This document shows, piece by piece, positions 46,237-59,045 of a stretch of DNA of 64,000 nucleotides. Each line of letters opens with the position of its first letter. Position 1 is the first letter of the stretch. Source of the stretch: Typha latifolia (lineage: Eukaryota; Streptophyta; Magnoliopsida; Poales; Typhaceae). The position numbers and the translations under genes are program-made. The stretch is from the NCBI GenBank assembly GCA_019914945.1, contig CM034099.1, positions 496,001 through 560,000 on the forward strand, read 5' to 3'. A model generated the notes under the pieces. The model did no database searches, was not told the DNA's origin, and saw only the letters and a list, made by a program, of their open reading frames with translations.

Positions 46237-46899
46237 ATGGCGACGGTGAGATTCTTCAGTCGCTTCCTGCTTGTGGTAGTGCTGACCTACGTGGCGAGCG
46301 CCCAGAAGGCGTCCGGTGTACGGGCGACGTACCACTATTACTACCCGGCGGCGAACAACTGGGATTTGACGGCCGTGAGTGCCTTCTGTTCCACGTGGGA
46401 TGCCGGCAAGCCGCTTGCGTGGCGAAAGAAGTACGGCTGGACTGCCTTCTGTGGGCCTGTGGGTCCCCGGGGCAGAGACTCTTGTGGCAAATGCCTTCAG
46501 GTAAATATATTTTTGATATTACATATATTATTATTTTTATTTTTTGAGCCTTTAGTAATCCAAAGAAAATGAATGACTCTGCCTCTCAAAATTAATCCTG
46601 AAAATTATGCGGGTTATCTTTTGGACCATTCTAATTAATTACCAGTTAATAATTTGTTTCTGTGGAAGTTGAACATGTCCTAAATAGTCGCCGTTGACGA
46701 CATGCAGGTGAGAAATACTGCAACAGGAGCACAAGCAACAGTTAGGATCGTTGACCAGTGTGGAAATGGAGGGCTGGATTTGGATCAGGGTGTGTTCTCC
46801 AAGATAGATACTGATGGAAGTGGCTACGCAAAAGGTCATCTAATTGTCAACTACCAGTTCGTCAACTGCGGCGATTCACTCGCACACTCCATTGTTTAG
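46237..46899 (+). CDS. PR4: PR-4 (barwin-domain) pathogenesis-related protein
   Basis: Two exons (46237-46500, 46708-46899) join at a phase-0 GT-AG intron to give 151 residues. A signal peptide is clear: basic start, then [13 protein letters not shown] with probable cleavage near residues 20-25. The mature part is a single barwin domain with six cysteines (AFCSTW, AFCGPVG, SCGKC, DQCGNGG, VNCGD) and the hallmark [20 protein letters not shown]. No hevein chitin-binding domain precedes it, so it belongs to the class II-like PR-4 group, as barley barwin. Family members are secreted or vacuolar antifungal proteins, some with ribonuclease activity. Expression on pathogen or stress cues is inferred from the family. 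GC content is higher in exon 1 than in flanks. Confidence 0.95.
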
Positions 46900-47515
46900 G
46901 ATAACGTTAAATAAGTACTCCACTGTGGGCCTAATGTGTGTTATATTTCATTCTGAAGAAATAAATGCGTCCTCTTAGGGCTTAGACGCTGCATTGTATT
47001 TGTGTGTACTGTTATTTCTCACCATTTATTACTTTACCCAGTAGTACATTTCAAAGTACAGAAAATATCTATTATTCTGTCGCATGAATTATACATACAT
47101 AGACATTGTGCTCACAAACATCATACCAATTTATTTGCAATCTTTGTTTTCAACATCAGATGCACTCGATTAACAAAGACTTATAGAAAAAGAACATTTT
47201 TTTTTTCAAGGAAACTAAATTTCGAGAAAGGCAATAGCCAATAACATGTGGCAAAAATTTTCACTCAATGACAAGCTGTAATTTTCGGAAACAGAATATC
47301 TATGACTTGAACTTCTTCTTTACAACAATGGTCACGTCACCAAGACAAACAGTTTCATCATATGAAGCAGAAGCAGAAGCAGAAGCAGCAACAGCATTAT
47401 ACAACAAGCTGCAGAAAGGAGAAATGAAGGCCATCCAAAACTAACCTCTCAAAGGCACTAACAGATCGAAGAAGAAAGAAAAGAAATAATACATGTACAA
47501 ATCTATGCTGCTTTG
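46900..47515. other. Convergent 3' spacer between PR-4 and SEC23
   Basis: Contains the 3' UTRs of both genes. A (GAAGCA)n tract of about four units lies at 47364-47389, probably in the SEC23 3' UTR. No gene was seen. Confidence 0.6.
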
Positions 47516-50464
47516 TCAACCCTGAACAGCCAATTCCTGCAAGTGCTCAATAAAGACTTGCAAGCTCACATCATCTGTAAATATCACCTCTGACCCATCT
47601 GTAAGCAGCGTCTTTTGAGTCACAGAAGGGTTCAGCCTTGCAAGAAGAAACCTGGCCTGGCTCCCATGCTGATCACACTTTATGAGCTTTGGTACTGGAA
47701 TGCGCTCAGCCACTAGCGCCTCAGCATCAATCTCCGGTGCTTCCAGCAGTTTCCTCAAGTTCTCGTGGTTCGGGTCCTTGTCATAACCAATTTTCCTCCA
47801 CTGAGCAATCTTTGAACCATAGTGAATTACTATATGGAAATAAGAATCGAAAAGCAAAATAACATCCGGAGAGATAGAACTAATGTCGAGTAGTACTGGA
47901 ATTGGTGGCCCATCAAATGAGTATTGGAATAAGGTAGGCTGGATCATGATAAGGGAACCAACTACCCCTTCCCGATTCAGCATCAAACGGAAGAAGGCTG
48001 TCTCATCTGGAGTGCTATTGAAGATGTCAATGAACTGTGACCTCCGAAGGTAGTACATGAACTGTGGATAGAGGGAAAAATTGGATGACAGCCGGAATGT
48101 AGATGGGTCTTCCGGGACATAGTCCCCAAACTTGGATGTGAAGCGAATTAGCATTTTATCAAGCCATCGGATAACATCTCTGGCGTGGTACTCCTCTGCC
48201 CTGTGGACTGCAAGCCTCGCCATGACAGCTGCAGCAGCTTCTTGATCAAAACCAGCCTTAATTTCCTGAGAACGAGGTGCCGCCCATCTTCTTGCAGCAG
48301 TAGTCACCCTCAACCGCCACTCACCATTTCCATGCCGGTAACGTGTCATGAACTGAACAAAGAAAACAGTAGGGGGCTCAGCTCTCTGATCTCCACTCAC
48401 TTGGAAGATGAAAGCAATGCATGTTTTGCTGGTCAGTGTGCTCATCTTCCAAGAATTAGTTCCACCCTGGCCAATTTCCTTCTCGCTCACTGAACTGGTC
48501 TTCTTGTGGAGAGACATGCAGGGCCCAAGGGCCCCACAGATCTTAAGTTCCTTTGATGTCACCATCTCAATAGTCGCATCAAAGTTCATGTTAATGTGGT
48601 CAGTTCCATCATGCTTAAAGATGTGCCTTAAACACTTTCTGAACTGTTCAGACTCGAAAGACTCCGCAAGCACCATGAAGCCACCAGACGTCTCTATTGG
48701 ATCCCTTAGCTCTGCAGCTCCAACCTGATCGAGGGAGCAGGCGAAGAGATCCAGAACAAAAGATTTATTAGATAATCTCTGAGCCAGTTGCTTGTAGAAT
48801 CTACGAGCCTTTTCAATAAAAGGGGCACGGCCATTAATAAGATCACGATGAGTACGAATAGCCTTACTCAGATCAGTTTCTGTAATCATCCCTGGGCCAA
48901 TTGTTGCAGGCCCAGATGTGAAAACCATTACTCGGCCACCAGTAGCAGGTGAGCGACCTTCTAAAAGTGAAACTGCAGTTGAAATCGCTGCACCAGTGGC
49001 CCTTAGAGGGCGATGACCACGTAAACAATCAGAGGTGGAATTAAGTTCTTCGATTGCAGTTGTAACATTGAATTCACATTCAGACACTGGTAACAGAAAG
49101 CTTTGTTTTTCAGTCGATCTTAGCCCTCCCAGTTTGGTGTGCTGAGGGTGAAAAACTCCCATTAGCTCTTGGATCTGGTACAAGATACAAAAGGAAGATA
49201 TCACCAACCAGTATTAAGACCAGAGCAGCTGGGTATGAAATTAAAAAAAGTATCTGCCAAAGCAATCTCAGTAATCTCAGGTCTTGCACTTCGCAATTTA
49301 ATGCTAACAAGAGAATGCTTGTAACACCAAGTTCCCAATAGCTCCATAAGGCACTTGCATTAATTCTCAAACATCGTTAGTAGAGAAATATATTTGGGGG
49401 CCAATATCAAGTATTTAACTTTCTAAATCTCAGCTTCATACTTATGTAGCAAACCATTGAGTACCAAAAAGAACTTTCATCACTCAGTATTAACATACTC
49501 TTTAGAAGATTACACATTACACGTCATTCTGTCACTTTGTTCAAATAAACAATGCACTCGTTGCTCTACATTTCCCTACAGGCTAGGTTTTCATTTCGAA
49601 AGTTTAGCATCTTATTCCACATCCTCATTTAGACAGAGGACTAATACGCTAATTTGTATATATTATCATAATTCCCAGATCCAGAATACACAAAGTAATA
49701 TCTTACTAAAAAGAAACAGAAAAACTATAGAGACGTTTAGCAAAAGCCTCTACCTTCTCTGAACTGAGCTCCCGATCACCAGCAAACACCATAACCCTCG
49801 AGTATTCGGACAACCCAAGGTCATGCACCCACACCATTGCTCCGAATGACACCAATCCGACCAGGGCATTCTCCGGCAGCTCTGCCAAGATATGCAAAAT
49901 CTCATTTTTAAGCGTCCGGAGCTCCTCATTCCCGGAGGAAACATCCACAACAAACACAAAGGCCGGTCCCACCGTCCTAGACGCCTCCAAACCCGACAAC
50001 GATGCCGAGGACGACCCAAGAGACGAGACAGAGGAGGACAGAACAGAGTTAGAAGAAGAGGGAGAGGGTCCGTATGCCAACCCGTTCGCGTACGGTCTGG
50101 GACTAGGGTTAGGGTTGCGGGAGAGGAGGTACTCGACGGAGCTGTAGGTGGGGAAGAGCTCGGCGGGGAGGTTGTGATCGCCTATGCCGGCGTAGGAGCG
50201 AGGGAAGGAGTTCTTGTTGAGGCAGAAGGGGCAGGACCAGCGGGCGGCGGAGTAATCGACGCGAGCGAAGGGGTTGAGGGCAGCGAAGCATCGGGAGCAG
50301 AGGAGGGGGTCGTATGGAAGGAGGGGAAGGTCCGCGACGGCGGCGAGGGGAGTACACATGACGCTCGTCGGGACGACGAGGGCAGCTGCATCGGAGCGGG
50401 AGGGCGGCCACGCATGCCACGGCCAACGTAGGCCCTCGATCGACTCCAGCTCGGCGAAATCCAT
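47516..50464 (-). CDS. SEC23: COPII coat component SEC23 (GTPase-activating protein for SAR1)
   Basis: Two exons (50464-49754 and 49174-47516) join in phase 0 to 789 residues, the usual SEC23 length. SEC23 pairs with SEC24 in the inner COPII coat at ER exit sites and stimulates GTP hydrolysis by SAR1. A zinc finger is visible ([14 protein letters not shown], then CPFCLNK). Next come the trunk ([18 protein letters not shown] onward), beta-sandwich, helical ([20 protein letters not shown]) and gelsolin-like domains. The arginine finger is probably Arg745 in [16 protein letters not shown] Ser-rich linker (residues about 133-160) separates the zinc finger and trunk. Exon 1 is strongly GC-rich while exon 2 is not. 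The start is the first ATG in a clean frame, [14 protein letters not shown]. Confidence 0.96.
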
Positions 50465-51608
50465 GGCGGCAGATTTGGTGGATGAGGAGGAGGAAAGAAG
50501 CTAAAGTTTGGGTGATCACGCCATGGAATGGGAGAAGAGAAGCTGACTAGGGTTTTGTTTTCTCTTTGATGGAAAAGTATTTATTTGTTTATTTATTTAT
50601 TTTTAATTTGAGGTGCGGACAAGGAGAAGGAGACTGGTACGTGTGAATTGTGATGTCGTGTAATTGGCAGTCTACAGCCGTCTGATTCTATTTTCCTTGC
50701 TGGAAAAAGGATAGACGGTGATCGGTGTAAACTGTTAAAAAGCATCGCTGTGGCTCCCTATAAATTTACCGGAAATAGAAGAGTACTCATGTAGCGGAGA
50801 AGGTCATAAGATCCTTCTTAATGCTATCGAGTATCGATGATTGAGACCCTATGTTGGAAGGTTACAGCTGCGTACAAGGCTAAATAAGTTTACTTACTAT
50901 TTTCTTATGTATAATAATTTTACCTTGCAAATTAATAACCATAGTCTTTTAATATATTATACTCTTCTGCTACAGTCATCAAAGGACAATAACGCATAGC
51001 ATCACACTAAAAGTTTAGTGCAGCAGGAGTCAGGGGCCCTGAGGCCACTTCCAAGGGGATGCAAAGCAAATAGCTATATGATGCCAATCATAACTTCCAC
51101 GGCTGGAGTATCATTATTACCTCACTGGAACATCAAAGTTCAAACAGTCAAAAGAAATAGTTATGAAGATTGAGTGCACACTGGAGATGGAAACACCCAT
51201 TTTAAATCATAGGAACTGTAAAGAGGAAAAGGATAGAGAATTTGAGAATATAAACTTTCAAATTAAGACACTGTTGTCAGGCAAAGAAGAGATTAAAAAA
51301 TAAAAAACTTACTTTAACCTAAATGTACAGGTGAGTGCAGCTCTTCAACAAATATATTTGTCTGTGAAAGTACGAGGCAAAGTCCTGAAGAATTCTTATT
51401 CTGGTAAGATTTAGAGAAAAAAAAATCGATTGAGCTATGACATTTGTCACTACCTTGGTAAAAGAAGAAAAACAGATTTACATTAGTACAAATATAGAGG
51501 CTGATACCAAAAGGGGTAGTAGGAAAAGAGGGAAATATCCCAGGAAAGAGGAAGGAAGCTTTTGAAATTTGCAGAAGAGAGCTTGTGTGGCTGTAAGTCT
51601 GCAACTTA
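50465..51608. other. Intergenic spacer between SEC23 and GAUT
   Basis: The SEC23 promoter side and the GAUT 3' flank. A (TTTA)n patch occurs near 50580-50606. No additional gene was seen. Confidence 0.5.
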
Positions 51609-54600
51609 TTATTCATGAATATTGCATTGTTGCAAGTATGTGTTGTCATAGTTAAGGTACTTGTTCCAGTAATATCTGAATTTGGGGATTGAAACCTCAA
51701 GCCATGGCTTCATGTTTCCATTATAGTGGACAACTGCTGCTCCCTCTAGTTCCGCTCTTCCAATGCTCGAGTCCTGGCCAAGTCCAAGCACATGCCACCG
51801 GCTGTCGAGAGTGTGTGTGTGGTTGTAAAATATCAGTTGACCTATTGGCAGGCTTCCTGCTTTCCATAATTGCCTCTTCTTTCCCTGTAAATTAATACAT
51901 AATAAGACCAAGAAGGTGGACACAACCAATAAACAACTAAGCAACTCATCATAAAAGGTGTTACCTGTTCTCCACATCTAAATAATGCTTCTCACCTAAA
52001 ATTTGTCATGACATTTAAACTGAGTAAATGTCCTTATATAGGTGTTTTGCACATCCTATAATCAAGAGAAACTCGAATGTACATTTCCTTTCTGATTTGC
52101 TTGTCCTATGAACTAGGTATTAGTTGTGCCATGATGTTCCAAGTATCACTAGAGGCAAACATGCAAAAAAGCTTTACAAAGATCGCAATACCAACTACTT
52201 GTGACCAATTTCAATTTTTAGCTAAAATTTCCTGCTCTATTAAGATCAGACAACAGTACTTCCTTGTTGACCAGAAAAGTCTTCCCAGTCTAAAGGATTC
52301 TATAGATCCCTCTTGTTCTGATTTAGTCTAATGGTGCAATTTTCCATAACATTAATCTTTGATAGATAACGAGCTCTGGACAACCAGGCTTTGAATCAAC
52401 CTAGTATCTAGCAGACATGCAAGCTTTACAACTTATTGTGAGTAAGAGAAATATAGGAACAAAGAGAACTTGGCAAAGTTCAGAGACCATAAGATATTGG
52501 AATAGACAATCAGATTCCCAGTCCCTATGATAACACTTTAAATCATAAATAGCTAAGCAAGCTGGCTGAGATGAACTACAGGAATGGGAATCACACATCT
52601 GACACACTCTAATCCAACAATTTTGGCCTAAAAGGAAGTAGTAGGGAGGAAACTTAACATATAAATCATGGCAAAACAAAGCTCCCAGCAAAACTGTAAC
52701 TAGATTTCTATATCTTTCATTGTGAATAGTTTCTTCCCCAATAGACTGTAGCTAAGCTCAGCTAACTCATAGAATCATATTCAAGCCTAATTAATGCATA
52801 TTGCAAGATGTCCAAGTAGATTTTCTATAACTGGGATAGCTAAAATACCTACTAAAAGTTAAACCATGTTAAAGTGCTGTTTTCCTCATGCGGTTCAAAT
52901 TGTTAGGCTTGTTAAAGTCTATAACTTTAAGTAATCATATTCTATGTTTTTTTCTAATCTGAATACCTTATTATATATGTGCATTGATGTCAATAGATAC
53001 ACATGATATCTTCATAAGCACCTTTTGTTGCAATAAGGTCATATCTATGCTAATTAAGAGAAAAAGACAAGGAAGAATCATGCAAAGAATCCTCTTACCA
53101 CTTGGAGCCACTTATGATAACTTCTGGTTAAACCATGTCTGCGCCACTCCTCTAGGTTGAACATATTCATCCCAAATGCCCACACACATGCCTTTGGATC
53201 AAAGCTATTTGCAATGATTGGATCTGAGAAGTTCAGAAGAACCTGCAACTGATGAGATAATTTGCCTTCCCTACATGTCACAACGGCACCATTAACCTTA
53301 TCCTTCATATCTATCCCCCACAACTCACTTAGATCTTTCTGCACCACAACGTCATGGTCCAAAAGTAAAACCTTACTTAAAGAAGGGAATATATCTGGCA
53401 AATAAAAGCGGAGGTGATTGAGTGCTGAAGTGAATCTTGCATCTCTAATTCCTGGCTGCTTAAACGTTGAACTAAAATCAGGTGGCAGCTGTTTAAGTTC
53501 ATCCAAATTTTCAATCTGAATTGTAGCCGGACTAGGGGGGTTCAACAAAAACCACATCATCATTGCTGGAAAATTAAGAGAATCTGTCACCACATGGAAC
53601 ACAATTTTCTCTGGTTCCTGCAATAGAGTGGATAAGGATTAAAATTGTCAATAAATGCATAAAAGTGGTAGTATCTAGTGTTCTTACTTAATCCATGAAT
53701 CCGGATATAAATGGTCCAATGAGAGCAATAATCCAGGAACATTTGGACGTAATACTAAGCAATGCATGTGCTAAAATTTCCATCTGTAAGGTTCTTGCTT
53801 TTTTCATTTATAAAGTTGCATGATCACAAACAGAGCTTCAAACTAATATTTGCCTTCTCATACCAGGGCAGGTGAATTATGACTTGGCTAAGTGTCCGAC
53901 TCATTAGTGCATTACAAGTCGTGCACTCTTTACTAGTAATATGCAATGTCATCTTTCGTTGCTGAAAGTAAAATCACCATATTCTTTCATTCCATCGCAA
54001 CTAAAATAAAACTTGGGCTCGCAAAATCTAGACAATTAATCAGTTTCAGGTCTTTCTGAGATAGTTTTATGATTTCATTTATAAGAGTATGGGTCACAAA
54101 CATATATGTCAACTGCAGGATAATGTGCCTCAAAATTCATTCTCTAGGGTTTTATAAGATTAGTATATGACCACATGATATGCCTATAAACTAACAGGGA
54201 TCTAAGAGAGAAAAGTGTAACCTTCGCTTGGAAAATTGTAGAATTCACAACTACTGCACATGCAAGTAGATTGTCTGAAAATATAGCATAATGGTACAAA
54301 TCAGGTTTCTGCACTTTATCCCTGTTTTGCAATTCGCGCTCCTGAGGCTGCAAAGTGAAGTACTCTGAAGTAAGCCGCATTGACAGGCAGTGAAGACCTT
54401 TTGGTAATGTACTGGCAGCAACTTGCATGAGATATGAAGCTTCATTTTGCTGAGCTCTCAGCTGCTCTTCAGTGTAATATGTCATGGCACGTAGCTTTGA
54501 TGCCATTGCAGAGCAATCTGGATAAACCTTGTGGGCTTTGCACAGAGTTGCTTCCATTGCTCTGATTTTCTGCAAGCCACTGAAAATTGTTTCTGATCTC

Positions 54601-56405
54601 AATCAAAAGCAATAATAAATTCTTCTAAATCATAGCACCATTTGCCAAGAAACTATTTATATTGTTAAAGAAACTATTTTTTAAAGTTAGCACTTAGCAC
54701 CCACAATTCTTCCTTCTGTTTTTCTTTGTTTTCTCTTATCACAGTCTATACTGGTAACATTGTTCCCCTATTACTTTATTAAGAAATGAAAACATATTAC
54801 CAGCATATCACTTACCTTTTGGACAAATCTGAATCTTTTTTGGCTTGGCTTAGTATCCTTTCTATTTCTCTTATCCTTACCTTGAGCTCTCGCACTAAGT
54901 GGGAATTGCTATCTGGTGGAGCAAAGTGCAAGTAAGCCTTAGCCACGATTAGCTGATCTTCCATCTCCCATATTTTCTCATTTGTCGTGGATTGAGGGAG
55001 CAGGCCACGATTATCTTCTACAGTTGCTAGGTCAGATAGGTTGCGCTTCTGCATTCAATGTTAAGTCCGAGAAAAATAAGGATCATTCTTTATGAAAGAA
55101 AATATAGTCATATCTCAGGATTGCAACCACAATATTAAACATATATGTTGATATACTGGAATACAAGGTAATAAAAAGAAAACCGGGAAAAAAGAAAAGT
55201 GAGATGAAGGAGAAAAGAAAAAGATGAATGAATATCTATACTGGTCGATAATGCCTTGCAAGGCCCAATAAAAAGTTAGAATGATAATAATTGCCTCAAT
55301 TTTGTTTCAGCATTTTGGTGCTTTTAGTTGAGATCATAATTCCTTCTAACTTTTTGATGAATTGCTAGTTCAATGTTCTGATAGGGTCAACTTGTGCTTT
55401 CTAGCTTCTTGCTACTCCCAGGAGTTGCGAGACTAAAAATCTCAATGAGGGCACAATGGTGTGGCCTCATATAAGTGATTTACAGAGGTGGCACAAAATA
55501 GATATTAACTAGTACTGGAGATTTGCTAAGGCTTCTATAACTTAGTTCAGATCTCAAATTTCATCCTTTTGTTGAATTTGTACGAAGCATACCTCTCCAG
55601 CAGTTGAGACTGATACAGTGTGCTTGTGAAGTTCTCCACCGCTATCATTACCAGATTGCAAGCCTTCAGTTAAAGCAAAAAAGCACAGGAAAAGAAGAAG
55701 AGATCCATGAGCAACATAAATCAGAATAAATTTAATAATGATATCATTGGTATCAACAAAAGCACCATAATTTTACCTTCTGGTGCATCTGGTGGCCTAA
55801 CATAATGATCGTTAGTATTGCTTCTGTTCAATGGATTATGAGACTCATACTCTTTGTAGACGATTCCAGTGGGTTCTTTCAGTCCTGTATCAGTATCCTG
55901 AATCCCACAATCACATTCGAAAGTAAGATTTCATTACGCATGCAGAAGAGACGCTTTTCACAATCTAATTAAAACCTAAGTCAAGCATACGAACACTACT
56001 TTTAAAAAGAAAAAAAAAACCTGGGTAATAGCATCAAGTCGGATAGAATCCACAATATGCCCCTGTATCCATCGAACTATCAAACACTTCCCCAGAATAT
56101 GTTAAAGAAAAAGTAAATTATTCAAAATAACAAGAAAAAACAATCTTACAGGGGAGAAATTCTTCACCAATCCCGAGATCTCACCGCTGGACATCTTCTG
56201 CACTGCATCAAAGTATCAAACAAAAACATCAATAAAATAACGTAAACGAATCTCGATACAGATAGAGAGGATCTTAACCGGATTCGTTATCGTGAGAGGA
56301 CGATAAATCGGTGGGCAAGTTGATGCCGACGTAGAGGAATCCGACTAAGATGACGAAGAGTAAACCGAGGAAGAGGCTTCTCGGAGGCCTGAGGATGAAC
56401 TTCAT
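51609..56405 (-). CDS. GAUT: GAUT-family glycosyltransferase (GT8, probable galacturonosyltransferase)
   Basis: Ten exons (56405-56279, 56202-56150, 56062-56021, 55897-55777, 55663-55593, 55048-54816, 54579-54222, 53617-53099, 51884-51609) are listed as nine joined blocks that close in frame to 599 residues. GAUT proteins transfer galacturonic acid in pectin synthesis in the Golgi. It is a type II membrane protein: LFLGLLFVILVGFLYVGINL near residues 11-30 is the anchor, then a variable stem. The GT8 catalytic domain begins around DLYHYAIFSDNLLACAVVVN. The metal-binding DxD is Asp422-His-Asp424 in LLLDHDVVVQKDL. HYNGNMKPW (His561) is the usual C-terminal motif, and CNIHE ends the protein. The segment between ENLDEL and ALNHLRFYLP is short compared with what I recall of GAUT1/4-type enzymes. 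The exact GAUT clade was not resolved. Confidence 0.92.
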
Positions 56406-59045
56406 CGAGGAGACGTAAGTCGGCGTGAGCGGCGACAGCAGAGGAGGAGGAGCTCGCCGGGCATCGGCGAGAGAGATCGCGGCTAGGGTTAGGGTTTGTG
56501 GAGCTCTGCCATGGAGAAGAGAGAAGAGGAGGGGACGAGGAATAGAAGGAGGGGACGAGGAGAATTGCGAGCAGTTATTTTTTTCGCTCTTTGCTTTCGA
56601 TTCGGAGGGAAAGTGAGAAATGGGAAGGATTCCACCGACTTAAGGAAATTTTATTGTCTAGTATTTTCCTTGATTATTGTTTACAAATTTTTTTTCCGAT
56701 AAGAAGTATTTTAAATATTTTTTATAATATATTTTTTTCATCATTCAGAGCTAAAAAATTACATATAGACTAGACTAAAAAGTAACCATCTTTCCGTATA
56801 AAGACACCAAGTCTTATTAAATTTTAGTTTAGTTATTATTTTAAATTGTGTGCGTCGCTAAATTATTATTCCAAATTAAATAAAATATTAATTTAAATTA
56901 TTGTGCTACTATTCTAAACTAACCGTACTGTCCAACTAAATTATTAAGCTAAATTATGACCAATTTATCCTAACGACTTTCTTAGTCATCGGAAAAATCC
57001 TCGCGTAATAGATTCCACAATATTTTCACAATTCCAGTGCTAACGAAGAAGGCGCAATGAATCTCACAGATGAAAGTTATAAAGCTCCAGTTCGTTGCTC
57101 CAGCGATTAACCGCTGGACGTGTGCCCGGGGAGTTCCACGCGTGACATAATTGGTGGGGTATTTGGGGTTTTGCTGTTCGAGGTATTGGATAATGGATGG
57201 AGATCTGGTATTGGCGAGAACGACGTAGACTTCTGTAGGACCTTCCTAACCAAATTATCTTACAGCTACGAGAAACGACAAAGGAGTAAGGCTCATAACT
57301 CGAAGCAGCCATTCTGGCGAACGTGAACCTGACACGCGTATACACGCGAGAGAAAGGGCGGTCATAGACGACCATTGATCGTCTGCAATCATGGCCAGAG
57401 GAATTTTCTAATTTCCCGTAGCATGGCATTTTTTTTATTGGCCAGGAAATTAAATTCTTTCTTCGTTGAAATCTATTTCTTTTCTCCACGTGGCGGCGCA
57501 CTTTGCCATGTATATTATTGACCAATACACGTGACCGACCAACGGTGGCTTCAAACACACAAGAAAGGTTGCATGCATTCACAGCCACCTGTGCAGATTC
57601 GTTTTGTCACGTGACCGTTGTGATGGTAGCTTCAAATACACGAGAAAATTTGCTCTTCCTCCCCCATCCTCTCATGCAGCTTCATTAAATTTAGTGGTTT
57701 GAAGAGCTTCTTCTTTTTCCAATGTTAAGAATTTTCTATGACCCTCTGCTCTTAATATTTTACACACTGGAGATATCTGTGATATTATGTTGTCTTATTT
57801 TGGCTCCATATGCTTATCCGATTGGATTGACTTCTCCCTGAGCTTAATAGTTTATTTATATATCTGATTAGGACTTCATCTCACTAACTAACTTGATGGT
57901 TAATTTTAAAGAAACGAAATAAAAATATTTTTTCTTGGAAACCCAACACCCTTTGGATTCGACCTTATGATTAAAAAAAATTTAGTGGAAGTGGAGTTGC
58001 TTTTCCCCTTCCAGATGTGAAATTGACATTCCCTCATCTTCTGTTCTGTTCTGAGTCTCAATTATATATTACAGCTTTCAGTGTGGGGGCTAAACTAAAG
58101 GTTAGAAAGAAGAAAATGCTGTAACTATAGTGTGCTAGAGAAAAGCTATAATATTTAATTAAACTATATATATATATATATTCATTTTGAGCTCGAGCAA
58201 GCTACAGCTCTGGCTCGATTTATTTACTAAGTTGGATCCATTTATTTTATTTAGTGTGAAGCTGCCATCGTCTTAAACCAACCAACCACTAGTTACAATG
58301 AAGCTTCCCTTCTTCTAAATAATGTATTACAATAAGTAATTATTTGGTAGACTGAAAGAAGTAGGGTTATCTATAAAAAAAATATATGTCAAACGTAAGA
58401 TAAATTTATTTTATATATTTTAAAACAGTCATTATGTTGATAATATTTTAAAATCTCAACTCATATTAAATGATACTCAAATTGAATTGAATTGACTTTA
58501 ACCTTACTCTTACTCGTATCGCCTTTACCTTTAGATAAACACAGTTTTTTTTTAGTAATTTAATTATATTTAATTTTTTTCATTTAGAATAATAGACTCT
58601 AGTGTGACTCAATTATATTAAAATATGTATCAATTATATAAAATATATACATTCCATATTATATGTTAAATTAAAAAACTAAATATAATTAAATTACAAA
58701 AGCGGCAGATAGACAGCACCGTACAGAATTGCCGAATAATCTGGAAAAAAGCGCGAATAAGAGCCGAGAGAAGGAACTCGAATTCGATTCCCCTCCCAAT
58801 AAAACAAACGATCCCATTGCTCCCGCCATTAACTCCACTACTATCTCTCTCTCTTCGCTTTCTCTCCCACTCGCATTTATTTACCACGAAAGGCAACATC
58901 GTCATCTCATTCGTAGCAACGAAAGATCGAATTTTGCTCGCCATCGCCGGTCCCCGGCGGTGTGATCGCTGCCTCCTCTTCTTATCGGAGCTACACCAAA
59001 CGAAAGGGACCTTTGCGGATGTGATATCCGGGGAAGACGGCGGAG
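56406..59045. other. Divergent promoter region between GAUT and MRS2
   Basis: About 2.6 kb with no convincing gene. It holds a G-box cluster (57487-57613), an 80-bp-period duplication and a (TA)n run at 58164-58181. The last ~250 bp before the MRS2 start are CT-rich (CTCTCTCTCTTCGC near 58845), as in a plant 5' UTR. Confidence 0.55.
57487..57613. promoter_or_regulatory. Cluster of three G-box (CACGTG) motifs
   Basis: CACGTG occurs at 57487-57492 (as CCACGTGG), 57528-57533 and 57608-57613. The last two lie in imperfect 80-bp repeats that share CACGTGACCG and GCTTCAAAYACACRAGAAA. G-boxes bind bZIP and bHLH factors. The cluster is 1.1 kb upstream of GAUT and 1.4 kb upstream of MRS2, so which gene it serves is unknown. 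Confidence 0.55.

Noticed and set aside
49892..50431. Plus-strand open frame of 179 codons
   Set aside because: It is the antisense shadow of GC-rich SEC23 exon 1, where stops are rare. Arg/Gly-rich low-complexity product.
57064..57588. Minus-strand open frame of 174 codons
   Set aside because: No recognisable domain, unusual composition, and it overlaps the G-box duplication. It looks like a chance frame.
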